A stretch of 64,000 nucleotides of DNA from NCBI GenBank assembly GCA_900471525.1, contig UCEZ01000015.1:124001-188000 (forward strand). Reading direction: 5' to 3'. Numbering within the stretch: position 1 is the first letter of the stretch; every line of letters starts with the position of its first letter. This DNA is from Hyphomicrobiales bacterium (GTDB lineage: Bacteria > Pseudomonadota > Alphaproteobacteria > Rhizobiales > Rhizobiaceae). Below are positions 35,258-44,260 of the stretch, piece after piece. The notes below the pieces were generated by a model that made no database searches, was not told the origin of the DNA, and saw only the letters and a list, made by a program, of their open reading frames with translations. A program made the position numbers and the translations under genes.

Positions 35258-36097
35258 TCAGGGGGTCACGTCGGTCTTGAACCACTTCATCGACAGGGTC
35301 TTGATCGTGCCATCGGCAAGGGCTGCCTCGATAGCCTTGTTGAACATGTCGCGCAGGTCGGTGTCGGCCTGACGGATGCCAAGGCCTTCGCCGCTGCCGA
35401 AGATCGTGCCGCCGATTTCAGGACCGGTGAAGCCGAGCGCCCCATTGGCCTTCTCGAAAGCAGAGATCAGATAGACGGCATCGTCAAACACCAGATCGAT
35501 ACGGCCGCTTTCGAGATCAAGATCGCGCTCGGCGCCGGTCTTGTACTCGCGAACCGTGGCGACATCGCCGAAGTTGTCATAGATGAACTTGGAGTAAACG
35601 GTCGCAGCCTGAATGCCGATGGTCTTTCCGGCAAAGGCTGCCTTCATCGCATCGACTTCCTTGACGCCCGTCGCGCCCGGATCGAGCTTGACGACCGTGC
35701 CGGTGCCGGCGGCGTTTGCCAACGGGCTATCCTTCAGCGTTGCAAAGGCGGCGTGGGTGTGGGCATAAGGAATAGTGAAGTCGATGATCTTCTTGCGCTC
35801 TTCGGTGATCGACAGGGCGTCCATGATCACATCGAACTTGCCGGCGTTGAGCGCGGGGATCATGCCATCCCAATCGGAGGCAACGAGGTTGCACTCGACC
35901 TTCATGTGATCGCAGAGATATTTGGCAAGTTCAGGCTCGAAACCGCCGAGTGTACCGTCCGGATTGGTCAGGTTCCAGGGCGCATAAGCGCCTTCGAGCG
36001 TGATAGTGACTGTCTTCCAGTCCTTGGCCTGCGCCATCGAAGCGGAAAGAGTTGCGACTGCGACGGCGCCAGCCATCAGAAATTTGGTCAGGTTCAT
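35258..36097 (-). CDS. Polar amino-acid ABC transporter substrate-binding protein (HisJ/ArgT-like)
   Basis: A 279-residue periplasmic protein. The ATG at 36097 follows AGAGGAA and gives a signal peptide (MNLTKFLMAGAVAVATLSAS, cut near AQA-KD). Family 3 motifs are GAYAPWNLTNPDGTLGGFEP, DGMIPALNAGKFDVIMDAL and TEERKKIIDFTIPY. It resembles basic/polar amino-acid binders, which fits a histidine-like ligand. The frame stays open to 36256, but that stretch includes the operator and is not protein-like. Confidence 0.93.
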   Translation of the reverse strand: MNLTKFLMAGAVAVATLSASMAQAKDWKTVTITLEGAYAPWNLTNPDGTLGGFEPELAKYLCDHMKVECNLVASDWDGMIPALNAGKFDVIMDALSITEERKKIIDFTIPYAHTHAAFATLKDSPLANAAGTGTVVKLDPGATGVKEVDAMKAAFAGKTIGIQAATVYSKFIYDNFGDVATVREYKTGAERDLDLESGRIDLVFDDAVYLISAFEKANGALGFTGPEIGGTIFGSGEGLGIRQADTDLRDMFNKAIEAALADGTIKTLSMKWFKTDVTP

Positions 36098-36199
36098 ATT
36101 CAGGTTCCTCTGAGGTTTATCTTCACAACGTCCGCCGATCTCCGCCGGCTTTACAAATCTATTGACGGATGAACCGGCTTGAAAAATGCCCTGAACATC

Positions 36200-36223
36200 C
36201 ATGTTGTATATGGTACCATATGC
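36200..36223. promoter_or_regulatory. Palindromic operator between the transporter operon and its GntR regulator
   Basis: ATATGGTACCATAT (36208-36221) is a perfect 14-bp palindrome and extends with one mismatch to GTATATGGTACCATATGC. It lies between the divergent binding-protein gene and the HutC-type regulator gene. Its left part, CATGTTGTATATGG (36200-36213), is repeated exactly at 37083-37096. It is the likely site for the adjacent regulator. Confidence 0.65.
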
Positions 36224-36293
36224 GAATTTTTGTGGTATGCAAGAGGGAAGCAGCATTTGGATGCAAATTTAATTTCGCCCAAGGAATGAGCAG

Positions 36294-37061
36294 ATGAAAC
36301 GCAGCAACGACCAGACCGCTCAACTGAAATGGGACAACAGCGACAATGATGGCGCACCGCTTTACGCCGGCGTCAAGCAGATGATCCTTGACCGTATCCA
36401 GAGCGGCGAATGGCCTCCCAAACATCGGGTCCCCTCGGAGAATGAACTGGTCGCCGAACTCGGCGTTAGCAAGATGACTGCCAACCGGGCACTGCGCGAA
36501 CTGGCAACTGAAGGCGAACTGGTCCGCATCCAGGGCGTCGGCTCCTTCGTTGCCGAGCGAAAGGGCTATTCCGAACTCTTTGAAGTGCGCAACATTGCCG
36601 AGGAGATAGACGAGCGAGGCCATACGCATCAGGCATCCGTGATCGTTCTGGCAAAGGAAACGGCAGCGCCCGACGTCGCGGATGCGCTCGGCCTGCCGAT
36701 CGGCGCAGCGGTGTTTCATTCGCTGATTGTCCACAGTGAAAACGGCGTTCCGGTGCAGATCGAGGACCGCTTCGTCAACCCGGAGGCTGCACCCGGCTAT
36801 CTGGAGCAGAACTTCACGGCACAGACACCCAACGCCTATTTGACGGCCGAGGCACCGCTTAGCGGCTCCGAACACATTGTCGAAGCAGCCATGCCGCAGC
36901 CGTGGGAATGCAAGCTACTAGTGATCCTGCGCACGGAGCCGTGCCTGCTCATCCGGCGTCGAACATGGTCGTCCAAGCGCGTCGTCTCCTTTGCCCGCCT
37001 TGTCTATCCCGGCAACCGATATCGGCTGGAATCACGCAGCGGAAAAATGACAGACGAGTGA
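36294..37061 (+). CDS. GntR/HutC-family transcriptional regulator (second hut-like locus)
   Basis: A 255-residue regulator with a GntR winged helix (about residues 20-90: VPSENELVAELGVSKMTANR, ALRELATEGELVRIQGVGSF) and a UTRA ligand domain (about 95-245). It is a paralogue of the hutC product at 20903-21673. It is divergent from the binding-protein gene and most likely represses the transporter/lyase/oxidase/ureohydrolase operon until its own small ligand is present. A urocanate-like ligand is plausible but not shown. Confidence 0.92.
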   Translation: MKRSNDQTAQLKWDNSDNDGAPLYAGVKQMILDRIQSGEWPPKHRVPSENELVAELGVSKMTANRALRELATEGELVRIQGVGSFVAERKGYSELFEVRNIAEEIDERGHTHQASVIVLAKETAAPDVADALGLPIGAAVFHSLIVHSENGVPVQIEDRFVNPEAAPGYLEQNFTAQTPNAYLTAEAPLSGSEHIVEAAMPQPWECKLLVILRTEPCLLIRRRTWSSKRVVSFARLVYPGNRYRLESRSGKMTDE

Positions 37062-37082
37062 TCTGAGGCTAAAAACACCTGG

Positions 37083-37096
37083 CATGTTGTATATGG
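37083..37096. promoter_or_regulatory. Second copy of the GntR half-operator CATGTTGTATATGG
   Basis: An exact 14-bp copy of 36200-36213 lies in the 55-bp gap after the GntR gene, without the right half of the palindrome. It may be an auxiliary site or a duplicated remnant. Confidence 0.45.
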
Positions 37097-37116
37097 GACT
37101 TAACCTGCTGATATAA

Positions 37117-37716
37117 TCAGCTGTTTTGAGCAACCGGCACCGGCCAGAACTGCAAGGCCATATCGATGACACGGTACAGCGCCGGGCGGTCCGCGCCGGA
37201 CGCCGCCTGGATCGCCGTCCCCTGAGAGATCGTCATGATATAGCGGGCGAGGTCGTAGGGCTCCTGCCCCGGAGGCAGATCGTCCTCCTTCGCGGCGCGC
37301 TCAAACCGTTTGCCGAGATCCCGCTCGCCACGATGGCGGTTTTCGATCAGACATTTCTGGATTTCGGCGGCCGCCTCGCTGCAGGCGAGTGCTCCATTGA
37401 TCCCAAGACATCCGCTCGGCCCGGTTTCCGCAGTCTGGGAATCGGCAAAGCCTCTGAGAATTCTCTCGGCGACATCGCGAGCCTTCGGCTCTTTGAGCGC
37501 CTCGTGGAAGAAGTTCATCTTGGTGCGCTCGTAGCGCTCCAGCGCCTTCAGGAAGAGCCCTTCCTTGTTGCCGAAAACGCCGTAAAGGCTCGGCTTGGTG
37601 ATACCCATTCCCTCGGTGAGATCGGTGAGAGAGGTGCCCTCGTAGCCCTTGCGCCAGAACAGCTCCATCGCCGTTTCCAAGGCTTCATCGACATCAAACT
37701 CTCTTGGCCGTCCCAT
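37117..37716 (-). CDS. TetR/AcrR-family repressor of the RND efflux operon
   Basis: A 199-residue TetR protein. The N-terminal helix-turn-helix (about residues 10-55) has FDVDEALETAMELFWRKGYE and LTEGMGITKPSLYGVFGNKE; the rest is the ligand and dimer domain. It is divergent from the adaptor gene of the efflux pump, with two matching palindromes in between, so it should repress both itself and the pump. The ligand is probably a pump substrate. Confidence 0.92.
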   Translation of the reverse strand: MGRPREFDVDEALETAMELFWRKGYEGTSLTDLTEGMGITKPSLYGVFGNKEGLFLKALERYERTKMNFFHEALKEPKARDVAERILRGFADSQTAETGPSGCLGINGALACSEAAAEIQKCLIENRHRGERDLGKRFERAAKEDDLPPGQEPYDLARYIMTISQGTAIQAASGADRPALYRVIDMALQFWPVPVAQNS

Positions 37717-37740
37717 GGGGTGGGCCCTCCCGAATTTTTT

Positions 37741-37810
37741 TATACCGATCGGTATATAATTCGATTGACAGTGATCGGTTCAAGAACTTATTTCTATACC
37801 GAACGGTATT
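37741..37810. promoter_or_regulatory. Tandem TetR operators bracketing the efflux pump promoter
   Basis: TATACCGATCGGTATA (37741-37756) is a perfect 16-bp palindrome. ATACCGAACGGTAT (37796-37809) is the same site with a mismatched centre. The two begin about 54 bp apart, roughly five helical turns. TTGACA (37765-37770) with a 17-bp spacer to TTATTT lies between them, so bound repressor would cover both ends of the promoter. Confidence 0.8.
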
Positions 37811-37901
37811 GAACGTCAATGCAACCCTCGCCCAAATCCTTCGCCTCCCACGAAGGACCAACGGCAGCCCGCCTCACGGGCAGAAATTCAGGATAGCCGC
37901 C

Positions 37902-39122
37902 ATGTCATTCGGAACTTTCAAAACCAAGCTTCTCACCACTAGCCTCGTCCTCGCAGCCGCAACCGTTGCGCCGACACTCTATTTCGATCTGCAGGGTGGC
38001 CCGGCCGGCAGCGGCAACGCCGCCGATGCCTCCACCGCGGCGCCCGTGGCTGTTCCCGTCTCCGTCGCGGTCGTCGAGGCCAAACCGGTGACGCAATGGA
38101 GCGAATTCTCCGGACGCCTCGAGGCCGTCGATCACGTCGAACTGCGTTCGCGCGTCGCCGGCGCCATCCAGTCGGTCCATTTCCAGGAAGGCGCGATCGT
38201 TGAGAAGGGTGATCTGCTCGTCACGATCGATCCGGCCCCCTACCAGGCGGAAGTGGCACGTGCACAGGCGAACGTCACGGCTGCAGAAGCGCGGGCTTCC
38301 CTCGCTCGAGTGGAGCTCAAGCGGGGCCAGCAGTTGCTTGCCTCCAACGCCGTATCGCAGAGTGAAGTCGATCAGCGCATGAACGGCTTGGCAAGCGCCG
38401 AGGCCGATCTGGGGGCTGCACGGGCCGTTCTGCAATCGGCAGCGCTCAATCTCGGCTATACGGAAATCCGCGCTCCGATCACCGGCCGCGTCGGCAAGAT
38501 CGAGATCACCGCAGGCAACCTGATCGCCGCGGGTCCATCTTCGCCGATCCTCACCCGCCTCGTGTCGCTGAGCCCGATCTACGCCAGCTTCGAGGCTGAC
38601 GAGCGGATCGTCTCCAGCATCCTCGCCGAACTGCCGGAAGGCGTGAATGCCCGCAACTTCCTTGACCGCGTTCCGGTCCGCATGGATGTCGCAGGGTTGC
38701 CCGATGTGAAGGGCAAGCTTCAGCTCGTGGACAACAGCGTCGATCCGGAAAGCGGAACCATCCGCGTGCGCGCCGTATTCGACAACGCCAATGGCGCGTT
38801 GATGCCGGGACAATTCGCACGATTGAGCATGGGGCAGGCCAAGACCGAAGACGCCGTCCTCGTTCATGAACGCGCGATCGGTACCGACCAGAACAAGAAA
38901 TACGTCATGGTCGTCAAACCGGACAACACCACCGAATACCGCGAAATCACCGTCGGCATGAAATCCGATGGACTTCGGGTGGTGACCGCCGGCCTGAAAG
39001 CCCAGGAGCGCATTGTCGTCAACGGTCTGCAGCGCATCCGCCCCGGTGCGCTCGTGGCGCCTGAAATGGTCTCCATGAATCCAGCTGCCAACCCCGAGCA
39101 GCAGGCCTCCATAACCAATTAA
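37902..39122 (+). CDS. RND efflux periplasmic adaptor (membrane fusion protein)
   Basis: A 406-residue adaptor with an N-terminal membrane or export segment (about residues 8-24). A lipoyl/biotinyl-like hairpin region begins WSEFSGRLEAVDHVELRSRV and continues through INPAPYQAEVARAQANV-type coiled coil. Beta-barrel and membrane-proximal domains follow (LNLGYTEIRAPITGRVGKIE). It links the inner-membrane pump to an outer-membrane channel. No channel gene is adjacent, so a shared TolC-type protein is likely. The ATG at 37902 has AGGA upstream; the open frame back to 37704 runs through the operator region and is not coding. Confidence 0.93.
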   Translation: MSFGTFKTKLLTTSLVLAAATVAPTLYFDLQGGPAGSGNAADASTAAPVAVPVSVAVVEAKPVTQWSEFSGRLEAVDHVELRSRVAGAIQSVHFQEGAIVEKGDLLVTIDPAPYQAEVARAQANVTAAEARASLARVELKRGQQLLASNAVSQSEVDQRMNGLASAEADLGAARAVLQSAALNLGYTEIRAPITGRVGKIEITAGNLIAAGPSSPILTRLVSLSPIYASFEADERIVSSILAELPEGVNARNFLDRVPVRMDVAGLPDVKGKLQLVDNSVDPESGTIRVRAVFDNANGALMPGQFARLSMGQAKTEDAVLVHERAIGTDQNKKYVMVVKPDNTTEYREITVGMKSDGLRVVTAGLKAQERIVVNGLQRIRPGALVAPEMVSMNPAANPEQQASITN

Positions 39123-39161
39123 GCCTTTCTCCGGCACTTAAGCACAAGGGCGGATCACGCC

Positions 39162-42100
39162 ATGAATATCTCTAGATTCTTCATCGATCGGCCGGTTTTC
39201 GCGGGCGTTCTGTCCTTCATCATCTTCCTTGGCGGCCTGATCGCGATGACGATCCTGCCGATCTCGGAATATCCGGACGTCGTGCCGCCGCAGGTCGTCG
39301 TCCGTGCCAATTATCCCGGCGCCAACCCGAAGGTCATCGCTGAAACGGTGGCGACGCCACTGGAAGAATCGATCAATGGCGTCGAGGATATGCTCTACAT
39401 GAGCAGCCAGGCGACCACGGACGGCCTGATGACGCTGACCGTTACCTTCAAGCTCGGCACCGACCCCGATCAGGCCCAGCAACTCGTCCAGAACCGGGTC
39501 AGCCAGGCTGAGCCGAGATTGCCGGAAGAAGTGCGCCGGCTCGGCATCACGACCATCAAGAGTTCTCCGGACCTCATGATGGTCGTGCACTTGACCTCGC
39601 CCGAAGGCCGGTACGACATGACCTATCTGCGCAATTACGCGCTGATCAACGTCAAGGACCGGCTCGCTCGCATCGATGGCGTCGGCCAGGTTCAGTTGTT
39701 CGGCTCCGGCGACTATTCAATGCGCATCTGGCTCGACCCGCAGAAAATGGCCCAGTTGGGTCTTTCTGCGTCGGATGTCGTCAATGAAATCCGTGCCCAG
39801 AACATCCAGGCCGCTGCCGGCGTCATCGGCTCCTCGCCAAACCAGCAGGGCGTCGACCTGCAGCTTTCCGTGAATGCGCAGGGCCGCCTGCAGAGCGAGG
39901 AAGAGTTCGGCGAGATCATCATCAAGACGAGCCCGACCGGTGCGATCACGCGCCTGCGCGACGTCTCGCGCATCGAACTCGGTTCTGCCGAATACTCGCT
40001 GCGCTCGTTGCTCAACAACAAGCAGGCCGTTGCCATCCCGGTCTTCCAGGCACCTGGATCGAACGCGATCGAAATTGCCGATCAGGTCCGCACGACCATG
40101 CAGGAAATCAAGGCATCGATGCCGCAGGATGTCGACTACGAGATCGTCTATGACACGACGCAGTTCGTGCGCGCATCGATCGAGGCGGTCATCCATACGC
40201 TCCTCGAAGCCATCGCCCTCGTCGTCATCGTCGTCATCATCTTCCTGCAGACATGGCGCGCATCGATCATCCCGCTGATCGCCGTTCCCGTCTCGATCAT
40301 CGGCACCTTCGCAGTCATGCAGATGCTCGGCTTCTCGATCAACGCGCTCAGCCTTTTCGGACTGGTGCTTGCGATCGGCATCGTCGTCGACGATGCGATC
40401 GTGGTTGTTGAAAACGTCGAACGAAACATCGAGGACGGCCTGCCTCCGCGTGAGGCGACCTACAAGGCGATGACGGAAGTGTCGGGTCCCATCATTGCGA
40501 TCGCACTTGTGCTCGTCGCCGTGTTCGTACCGCTCGCCTTCATCTCCGGCCTTACCGGCCAGTTCTACAAGCAGTTCGCCCTGACGATCGCCATTTCGAC
40601 CGTCATTTCCGCCTTCAACTCGCTCACCTTGTCCCCGGCGCTTGCCGCCCTCCTTCTGCGCGGCCACGATGCACCGAAGGACCGGTTGACGCGGGTCATG
40701 GACTTCCTGTTCGGTTGGTTCTTCCGCGGCTTCAACGCCGTCTTTTCGCGTGGATCGCGGGCCTACAGCAGTGGCGTCAAGGGCGTGATCTCGCGCAAGA
40801 CCCTGATGATGGGCGTCTATCTCCTTCTCATCGGCGCGACTGTGTTCTTCTTCAAGGCCGTGCCGGGCGGTTTCGTTCCGCCGCAGGACAAGCAGTATCT
40901 GGTCGGCTTCACGCAGTTGCCGGACGGCGCTTCGCTGGATCGCACGGAAGACGTGATCCGCCGTATCAGCGACATCGCCCTGAAGGTTCCTGGCGTCGAA
41001 AGCGCCATCGCCTTCCCGGGTCTGTCGATCAACGGCTTCACCAACTCCTCCAATGCCGGTATCGTCTTCCTGTCGCTGAAGCCCTTCGAGGAACGCACGA
41101 CGCCGGATCTTTCGGCCGGTGCGATCGCTGGAAGACTGAACCAGGAACTCAGCGTCATCCAGGAATCCTTCAGCGCCATCTTCCCGCCGCCGCCGGTGCA
41201 GGGCCTTGGCGCAATCGGCGGCTTCAAGCTGCAGTTGGAAGACAAGGCCGGACTTGGCTACGAGGCGCTTGACGCGGCCGTCAAGGGGTTCATGGCCAAG
41301 GCCTATACGACACCTGAACTGGTCGGCATGTTCTCCAGCTATCAGGTCAACGTCCCGCAGCTCTATGCAGACGTCGACCGCGCCAAAGCCCGCCAGCTGA
41401 ACGTTCCGCTGACGGAGATCTTCAACACGCTGCAGATCTATCTCGGCTCGGTCTACGTCAACGACTTCAACAAGTTCGGCCGGACCTATTCCGTCCGCGT
41501 GCAGGCTGACGCCAACTACCGTGCGCAGGCCGAAGATATCGGCAAGCTGGAAGTCCGCTCGAACTCCGGCGAGATGATCCCGCTGTCGGCGGTGCTCAAC
41601 GTCACCTCCAGCGCCGGACCGGAACGCGCCATGCGTTACAACGGCTTCCTCTCGGCCGATATCAACGGCAACACGGCGCCCGGCTATTCATCCGGTCAGG
41701 CCCGCGCCGCCGTCGAGCGGATCGCGGCGGAAACCTTGCCCGCAGGCGTCACCTTCGAATGGACCGAGCTGACCTATCAGGAGATCATTGCCGGCAATAC
41801 CGGTATTCTGATCTTCCCGCTGTCGATCCTGCTCGTCTTCCTGGTGCTGGCGGCGCAGTATGAGAGCCTGTCGCTGCCGCTGTCGATCATCATGATCATC
41901 CCGATGGCGCTGCTGGCAGCACTCGGCGGGGTCTGGTTGACAGCGGGCGACAACAACGTCTTCACGCAGATCGGTCTGATCGTGCTGGTCGGGTTGTCGG
42001 CCAAGAACGCCATCCTGATCGTCGAGTTTGCGCGAGAGCTCGAATTCGAAGGAGCGACGCCGTTTGAAGCGGTCGTCAAGGCCAGCCGTCTTCGCCTGCG

Positions 42101-42392
42101 CCCGATCCTGATGACCTCGATGGCCTTCATCATGGGCGTGGTACCGCTGGTGACCTCCACCGGCGCCGGCGCGGAAATGCGCCACGCCATGGGTGTCGCG
42201 GTGTTCTCCGGCATGATCGGCGTGACGCTGTTCGGCCTGTTCCTGACGCCGGTCTTCTACACGCTGGTCCGCGCGCTCACCGGAAACAGACCGCTGAAGA
42301 AAAACGGTGCTCACACCGCCCCGATCGAGACAGCCACCGTAACGCACTTGCACACGCAACCGCTGTTACCGGGACTTGAAGCGGCCGAGTAG
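39162..42392 (+). CDS. RND multidrug efflux permease (AcrB/MexF-like, HAE1 family)
   Basis: A 1076-residue, 12-helix proton-driven pump. TM4 carries the paired aspartates (GIVVDDAIVVVENVERNIED), TM10 the essential lysine (GLSAKNAILIVEFA), and MNISRFFIDRPVFAGVLSFI is the typical N-terminus. Two large periplasmic loops hold the drug-binding and docking domains. It lies 39 bp after the adaptor gene and is followed by a strong terminator. Substrate range is unknown. Confidence 0.96.
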   Translation: MNISRFFIDRPVFAGVLSFIIFLGGLIAMTILPISEYPDVVPPQVVVRANYPGANPKVIAETVATPLEESINGVEDMLYMSSQATTDGLMTLTVTFKLGTDPDQAQQLVQNRVSQAEPRLPEEVRRLGITTIKSSPDLMMVVHLTSPEGRYDMTYLRNYALINVKDRLARIDGVGQVQLFGSGDYSMRIWLDPQKMAQLGLSASDVVNEIRAQNIQAAAGVIGSSPNQQGVDLQLSVNAQGRLQSEEEFGEIIIKTSPTGAITRLRDVSRIELGSAEYSLRSLLNNKQAVAIPVFQAPGSNAIEIADQVRTTMQEIKASMPQDVDYEIVYDTTQFVRASIEAVIHTLLEAIALVVIVVIIFLQTWRASIIPLIAVPVSIIGTFAVMQMLGFSINALSLFGLVLAIGIVVDDAIVVVENVERNIEDGLPPREATYKAMTEVSGPIIAIALVLVAVFVPLAFISGLTGQFYKQFALTIAISTVISAFNSLTLSPALAALLLRGHDAPKDRLTRVMDFLFGWFFRGFNAVFSRGSRAYSSGVKGVISRKTLMMGVYLLLIGATVFFFKAVPGGFVPPQDKQYLVGFTQLPDGASLDRTEDVIRRISDIALKVPGVESAIAFPGLSINGFTNSSNAGIVFLSLKPFEERTTPDLSAGAIAGRLNQELSVIQESFSAIFPPPPVQGLGAIGGFKLQLEDKAGLGYEALDAAVKGFMAKAYTTPELVGMFSSYQVNVPQLYADVDRAKARQLNVPLTEIFNTLQIYLGSVYVNDFNKFGRTYSVRVQADANYRAQAEDIGKLEVRSNSGEMIPLSAVLNVTSSAGPERAMRYNGFLSADINGNTAPGYSSGQARAAVERIAAETLPAGVTFEWTELTYQEIIAGNTGILIFPLSILLVFLVLAAQYESLSLPLSIIMIIPMALLAALGGVWLTAGDNNVFTQIGLIVLVGLSAKNAILIVEFARELEFEGATPFEAVVKASRLRLRPILMTSMAFIMGVVPLVTSTGAGAEMRHAMGVAVFSGMIGVTLFGLFLTPVFYTLVRALTGNRPLKKNGAHTAPIETATVTHLHTQPLLPGLEAAE

Positions 42393-42416
42393 TTCAGTCC
42401 CTTTTCCAAACGAGAA

Positions 42417-42442
42417 ACGGCGCCGCAATCAAGCGGCGCCGT
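42417..42442 (+). terminator. Rho-independent terminator after the RND pump
   Basis: A perfect 10-bp stem, ACGGCGCCGC paired with GCGGCGCCGT, with the loop AATCAA and a following TTTTCATTTT tract. It also separates the convergent chemoreceptor gene. Confidence 0.9.
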
Positions 42443-42469
42443 TTTTCATTTTAGTTCAGACAATCCGGC

Positions 42470-44260
42470 TTAAAACTCTTCCCAGCTTTCCTGCGCCGGG
42501 GCGGCACTTCCGGAAAAGGCGCGGATCACCTGTCCGGCCATCTTGCGGGCAGGAGATGCGACCGGCCGGGGATGATGGTGGCCGTTATCGACGGCCCGGG
42601 GTGACGACGCCTGCTGGCCAACACGAAACTGGCCAAGCAGAGCAAACAACGCTTCGGCCTCACGGGCCAGGCTGTGGCTGGCCGCCGTGGACTGCTCCAC
42701 CATCGCCGCATTCTGTTGCGTGCCCTGGTCCATCGCATTTACAGACTGGTTGATCTCCTTCAGACCCGTCGCCTGTTCCTTGGCACCTTCGACGATGGCG
42801 ATAACGTTGGTGTTGATTTCCTGAACCTGCTTGACGATTTCTTCCAGCGCTTTGCCGGTCTCTCCCACCAGCGAGACGCCGCTTTTCACCTGCTCGCCGG
42901 AGGTGTTGATCAGGGCCTTGATCTCCTTGGCGGCCTTGGCGGATCGCTGAGCAAGTTCGCGTACTTCCTGGGCGACGACAGCGAACCCCTTGCCGGCTTC
43001 GCCCGCCCGCGCCGCCTCCACACCGGCGTTGAGTGCCAGAAGGTTGGTCTGGAAAGCAATGTCGTCGATGACGCCAATAATATTGGAAATTTCGCGCGAC
43101 GAGTTCTCGATCTGCCCCATCGCCGTGATGGCATTGCGAACCACCGCGCCGGACCGTTCGGCGTTTTCGCGGGTGGCGGCAACGAGGCTGCCGGCATCCT
43201 CGGCCCTGCGGCTGGAGTCGGCAACAGTGGTGGTGATTTCCTCAAGCGCCGCTGCTGTTTCCTCAACGGAAGCAGCCTGCTGCTCCGTACGCTTGGAAAG
43301 ATCGTCCGCCGCGGACCGGATTTCCGTCGAACCCGCCGCAATGGCCTGCGCGTTGGCGCCAACGGACTGCATCGCCGCACGCAGCTTGGCCACCGCTTCG
43401 TTGAAATCGTGCCGGACTTTCTCCATCGTCGGCACGAACGGCCTGTCGAGGCTTTGCGTCAGATCACCGTCCGACAGGCTTTTCAGCGCACCGGCAAGTG
43501 TTGCGACCGCTCCCATGCGTTCAGTCACATCGGTCGCGAACTTGACGACCTTGAAGACCTTTCCCTTGTCATCAACGATGGGATTGTAAGCCGCCTGGAT
43601 CCAGATTTCCTTGCCGCCCTTGCCGAAGCGCAGGAACTCGTTGGCAGTGAATTGACCGCGTCCCAGCCCCTCCCAGAACTGCCGGTACTCCTCGGTCTGA
43701 ACATAGGCCGGGTCGCAGAACATGCGGTGATGCTTGCCCTGGATTTCCGACAGCTGATAACCCAAAGCACCGCAGAAATTCTCGTTGGCCGTCAGGATCT
43801 CGCCGGTCGGCGTGAATTCGATCACCGCCTGAGAACGTGAGACGGCATTGAGCTTGCCCGCATCTTCGATCGCCTTCTGCTTGACGGCGGTGATGTCGGT
43901 TGCGAACTTCACGACCTTGTAAGGTTTGCCGCCGCGGAAGATCGGATTGTAGGACGCCTCGATCCAGATTTCCCGGCCGCTCTTGGTGATACGCTTGTAC
44001 TGGCGTCGGTCGAATTCACCGCGCGCAAGCCGCGCCCAGAACTCGCGATAGTCCACGCTCGCCGCCTCCGCCGGATCGACGAAAATCCGGTGATGTTTGC
44101 CTTTGATTTCCGAAAGATCATAGCCCAGCGCCGCACAGAAGTTCGGGTTGGCGTTGAGGATATTGCCGGTGAGATCGAATTCGATAACCGCTTGGGACTT
44201 GTGCATGGCAGCCAGGATAGCTGCAGTATCGCCACCAAAAAATGGAAAAAGCTTGCTCAT
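42470..44260 (-). CDS. Cytoplasmic methyl-accepting chemotaxis protein with two PAS domains
   Basis: A 596-residue receptor with no membrane span. PAS1 (about 20-125) and PAS2 (about 143-247) are close copies of each other ([20 protein letters not shown] and [20 protein letters not shown]). A HAMP-like linker (about 250-305) and the MCP signalling hairpin ([20 protein letters not shown]) follow. It ends in SWEEF, the type of C-terminal pentapeptide that tethers CheR/CheB. The ATG at 44260 has AAGGAGG. The layout resembles Sinorhizobium McpY. An internal redox, energy or small-ligand signal is likely. Confidence 0.93.
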   Translation of the reverse strand: MSKLFPFFGGDTAAILAAMHKSQAVIEFDLTGNILNANPNFCAALGYDLSEIKGKHHRIFVDPAEAASVDYREFWARLARGEFDRRQYKRITKSGREIWIEASYNPIFRGGKPYKVVKFATDITAVKQKAIEDAGKLNAVSRSQAVIEFTPTGEILTANENFCGALGYQLSEIQGKHHRMFCDPAYVQTEEYRQFWEGLGRGQFTANEFLRFGKGGKEIWIQAAYNPIVDDKGKVFKVVKFATDVTERMGAVATLAGALKSLSDGDLTQSLDRPFVPTMEKVRHDFNEAVAKLRAAMQSVGANAQAIAAGSTEIRSAADDLSKRTEQQAASVEETAAALEEITTTVADSSRRAEDAGSLVAATRENAERSGAVVRNAITAMGQIENSSREISNIIGVIDDIAFQTNLLALNAGVEAARAGEAGKGFAVVAQEVRELAQRSAKAAKEIKALINTSGEQVKSGVSLVGETGKALEEIVKQVQEINTNVIAIVEGAKEQATGLKEINQSVNAMDQGTQQNAAMVEQSTAASHSLAREAEALFALLGQFRVGQQASSPRAVDNGHHHPRPVASPARKMAGQVIRAFSGSAAPAQESWEEF

